Positions 62,962-64,000 of a stretch of 64,000 nt of DNA are shown here, piece after piece. A model generated the notes under the pieces. The model searched no databases and was not told the origin of the DNA. It saw nothing but the letters and a program-made list of their open reading frames with translations. Source of the DNA: Bradyrhizobium sp. S69 (GTDB lineage Bacteria > Pseudomonadota > Alphaproteobacteria > Rhizobiales > Xanthobacteraceae). The stretch lies in assembly GCF_009766005.1 (NCBI RefSeq), contig NZ_LMUK01000006.1, positions 1 to 64,000 on the forward strand. The letters run 5' to 3'. A program made the position numbers and the translations under genes. Within the stretch, counting starts at the first letter, position 1. Each line of letters begins with the position of its first letter.

Positions 62962-64000
62962 GCTTCCACCGCCCGGCCCTTGAGCGCGAACAGGCCGCGG
63001 GGACGTTTCTGGATGAACAGGATGATCAGCACCAGAATGGCGATCTTGCCCAGCACCGCACCGGCCACCGGCTCCAGGAACTTGTTGGCAATGCCGAGCG
63101 TGAACGCGCCGACCAGCGTGCCCCACAGATTACCGACGCCGCCGAACACCACCACCATGAAGCTGTCGATGATGTAGCTCTGGCCGAGATTGGGGCTGAC
63201 GTTGTCGATCTGCGACAACGCCACGCCGGCGATGCCGGCAATGCCGGAGCCGAGCCCAAATGTCAGCGCATCGACGCGCGAGGTCGCAATCCCCATCGAG
63301 GCCGCCATCCGGCGGTTCTGCGTCACCGCGCGCATCTCGAGCCCCAGCGCGGTGTAGCGCAGCATCGCCAGCAGGATGGCAAAGACCGCCATGGTGAAGC
63401 ACAGAATCCAAAGCCGATTATACGTGATCGAGATCTGTCCGAGTTGGAAGGCGCCGCTCATCCAGGAGGGATTGGCGACCTCCTGGTTGGTGGGACCGAA
63501 CATCGTGCGCACGGCCTGCTGCAATACCAGCGACAGGCCCCAGGTCGCCAGCAAGGTTTCCAGCGGCCGGCCGTAGAGAAAGCGGATAATGGTTCGCTCG
63601 ATCACGACGCCGATGGCGCCGGCGACGATGAAGGCCAGCGGCACCGCGAACACCAGCGAATAATCGAACAATCCGGGAAAGTGGCTGCGGATGGTCTGCT
63701 GCACCACGAAGGTGACGTAGGCGCCGATCATCACCATCTCGCCATGCGCCATGTTGATGACGCCCATCACGCCGAAGGTGATGGCAAGACCGATCGCGGC
63801 CAGCAGCAGCACCGAACCGAGCGACAGGCCGTACCAGGCGTTCTGCACCACCGACCACAGAGCGAGCCGTTGCTGGATCGCCGAGACCGCAGCGGTGGCG
63901 GCATGCGCGACCGCGGGCGGCGCATCCGCCGGCACGTCGGTCAGCATCGCCAGGGCTTCCTGGTCGCCACGCGCCTTGATGGTCGCGATCGCCTCCAGCT
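62958..64000 (-). CDS. urtB: Urea ABC transporter permease UrtB (5' end outside the window)
   Basis: A LivH-type permease whose frame is open to the window edge. An internal ATG at 63947 is probably not the start, because the preceding residues (LEAIATIKARGDQEALA) continue a protein-like frame and UrtB proteins carry a long periplasmic N-terminal extension. Membrane part: YGLSLGSVLLLAAIGLAITFGVMGVINMAHGEMVMIGAY, LLATWGLSLVLQQAVRTMFG, and SGIAGIAGVALSQIDNVSPNLGQSYIIDSFMVVVFGGVGN. urtA, the binding protein, is expected further upstream. Confidence 0.94.
   Translation of the reverse strand, partial: LEAIATIKARGDQEALAMLTDVPADAPPAVAHAATAAVSAIQQRLALWSVVQNAWYGLSLGSVLLLAAIGLAITFGVMGVINMAHGEMVMIGAYVTFVVQQTIRSHFPGLFDYSLVFAVPLAFIVAGAIGVVIERTIIRFLYGRPLETLLATWGLSLVLQQAVRTMFGPTNQEVANPSWMSGAFQLGQISITYNRLWILCFTMAVFAILLAMLRYTALGLEMRAVTQNRRMAASMGIATSRVDALTFGLGSGIAGIAGVALSQIDNVSPNLGQSYIIDSFMVVVFGGVGNLWGTLVGAFTLGIANKFLEPVAGAVLGKIAILVLIILFIQKRPRGLFALKGRAVEA

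Overview
The window is a high-GC chromosomal segment of an alphaproteobacterium, most likely Bradyrhizobium or a close relative (Rhodopseudomonas/Nitrobacteraceae type). The evidence is the combination of a PhyR-NepR-EcfG general stress locus, a urt/ure urea cluster, an assimilatory cys cluster with CysNC, a TfdA-alpha-like dioxygenase, DUF1192/DUF2865/DUF2849/DUF459 proteins, and many palindromic intergenic repeats. I see no prophage, integron, CRISPR array, rRNA or tRNA.

Layout. 0.1-9.8 kb: quinone oxidoreductase, two membrane c-di-GMP enzymes, a toxin-antitoxin pair with a palindromic operator, galU, and a lytic transglycosylase. 9.9-22.7 kb: SGNH/DUF459 protein, CsbD-like stress protein, two SDRs beside a TfdA-like dioxygenase, YqgE, a DsbD-type periplasmic domain, a polysaccharide flippase, a lactonase-fold protein, 3-hydroxybutyrate dehydrogenase, a patatin phospholipase and a CAP lipoprotein. 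22.7-34.4 kb: a sulfur assimilation island. One leftward run holds cysG-DUF2849-cysI-DUF934-cysH-sbp-cysT-cysW-cysA; the divergent rightward pair is cysD-cysNC. Together they cover sulfate uptake, activation, reduction to sulfide and siroheme supply. 34.5-43.1 kb: malate synthase G, a three-subunit periplasmic FAD sugar/alcohol dehydrogenase, a 51-residue membrane protein and a chemoreceptor. 43.1-44.2 kb: gene-free and packed with repeats, including an unusual multi-hairpin element. 44.2-49.1 kb: cell-envelope and membrane proteins and a possible small RNA. 49.3-53.1 kb: the general stress response module phyR / nepR-ecfG / HWE kinase. 53.3-64.0 kb: a leftward urea cluster, urtB-C-D-E-ureD-A-B-[DUF559 cassette]-ureC-two ABM proteins-ureE-F-G, which imports urea and makes and matures urease.

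The most unusual observations are two. First, a DUF559 (Vsr-fold nuclease-like) gene lies between ureB and ureC, bracketed by 37-bp inverted repeats that match at 35 positions; related palindromes occur elsewhere in the window, once inside the cysW reading frame. Second, a run of perfect hairpins at 43371-43528 has mutually exclusive alternative pairings. All functional calls come from reading the translated sequence; no database search was run.
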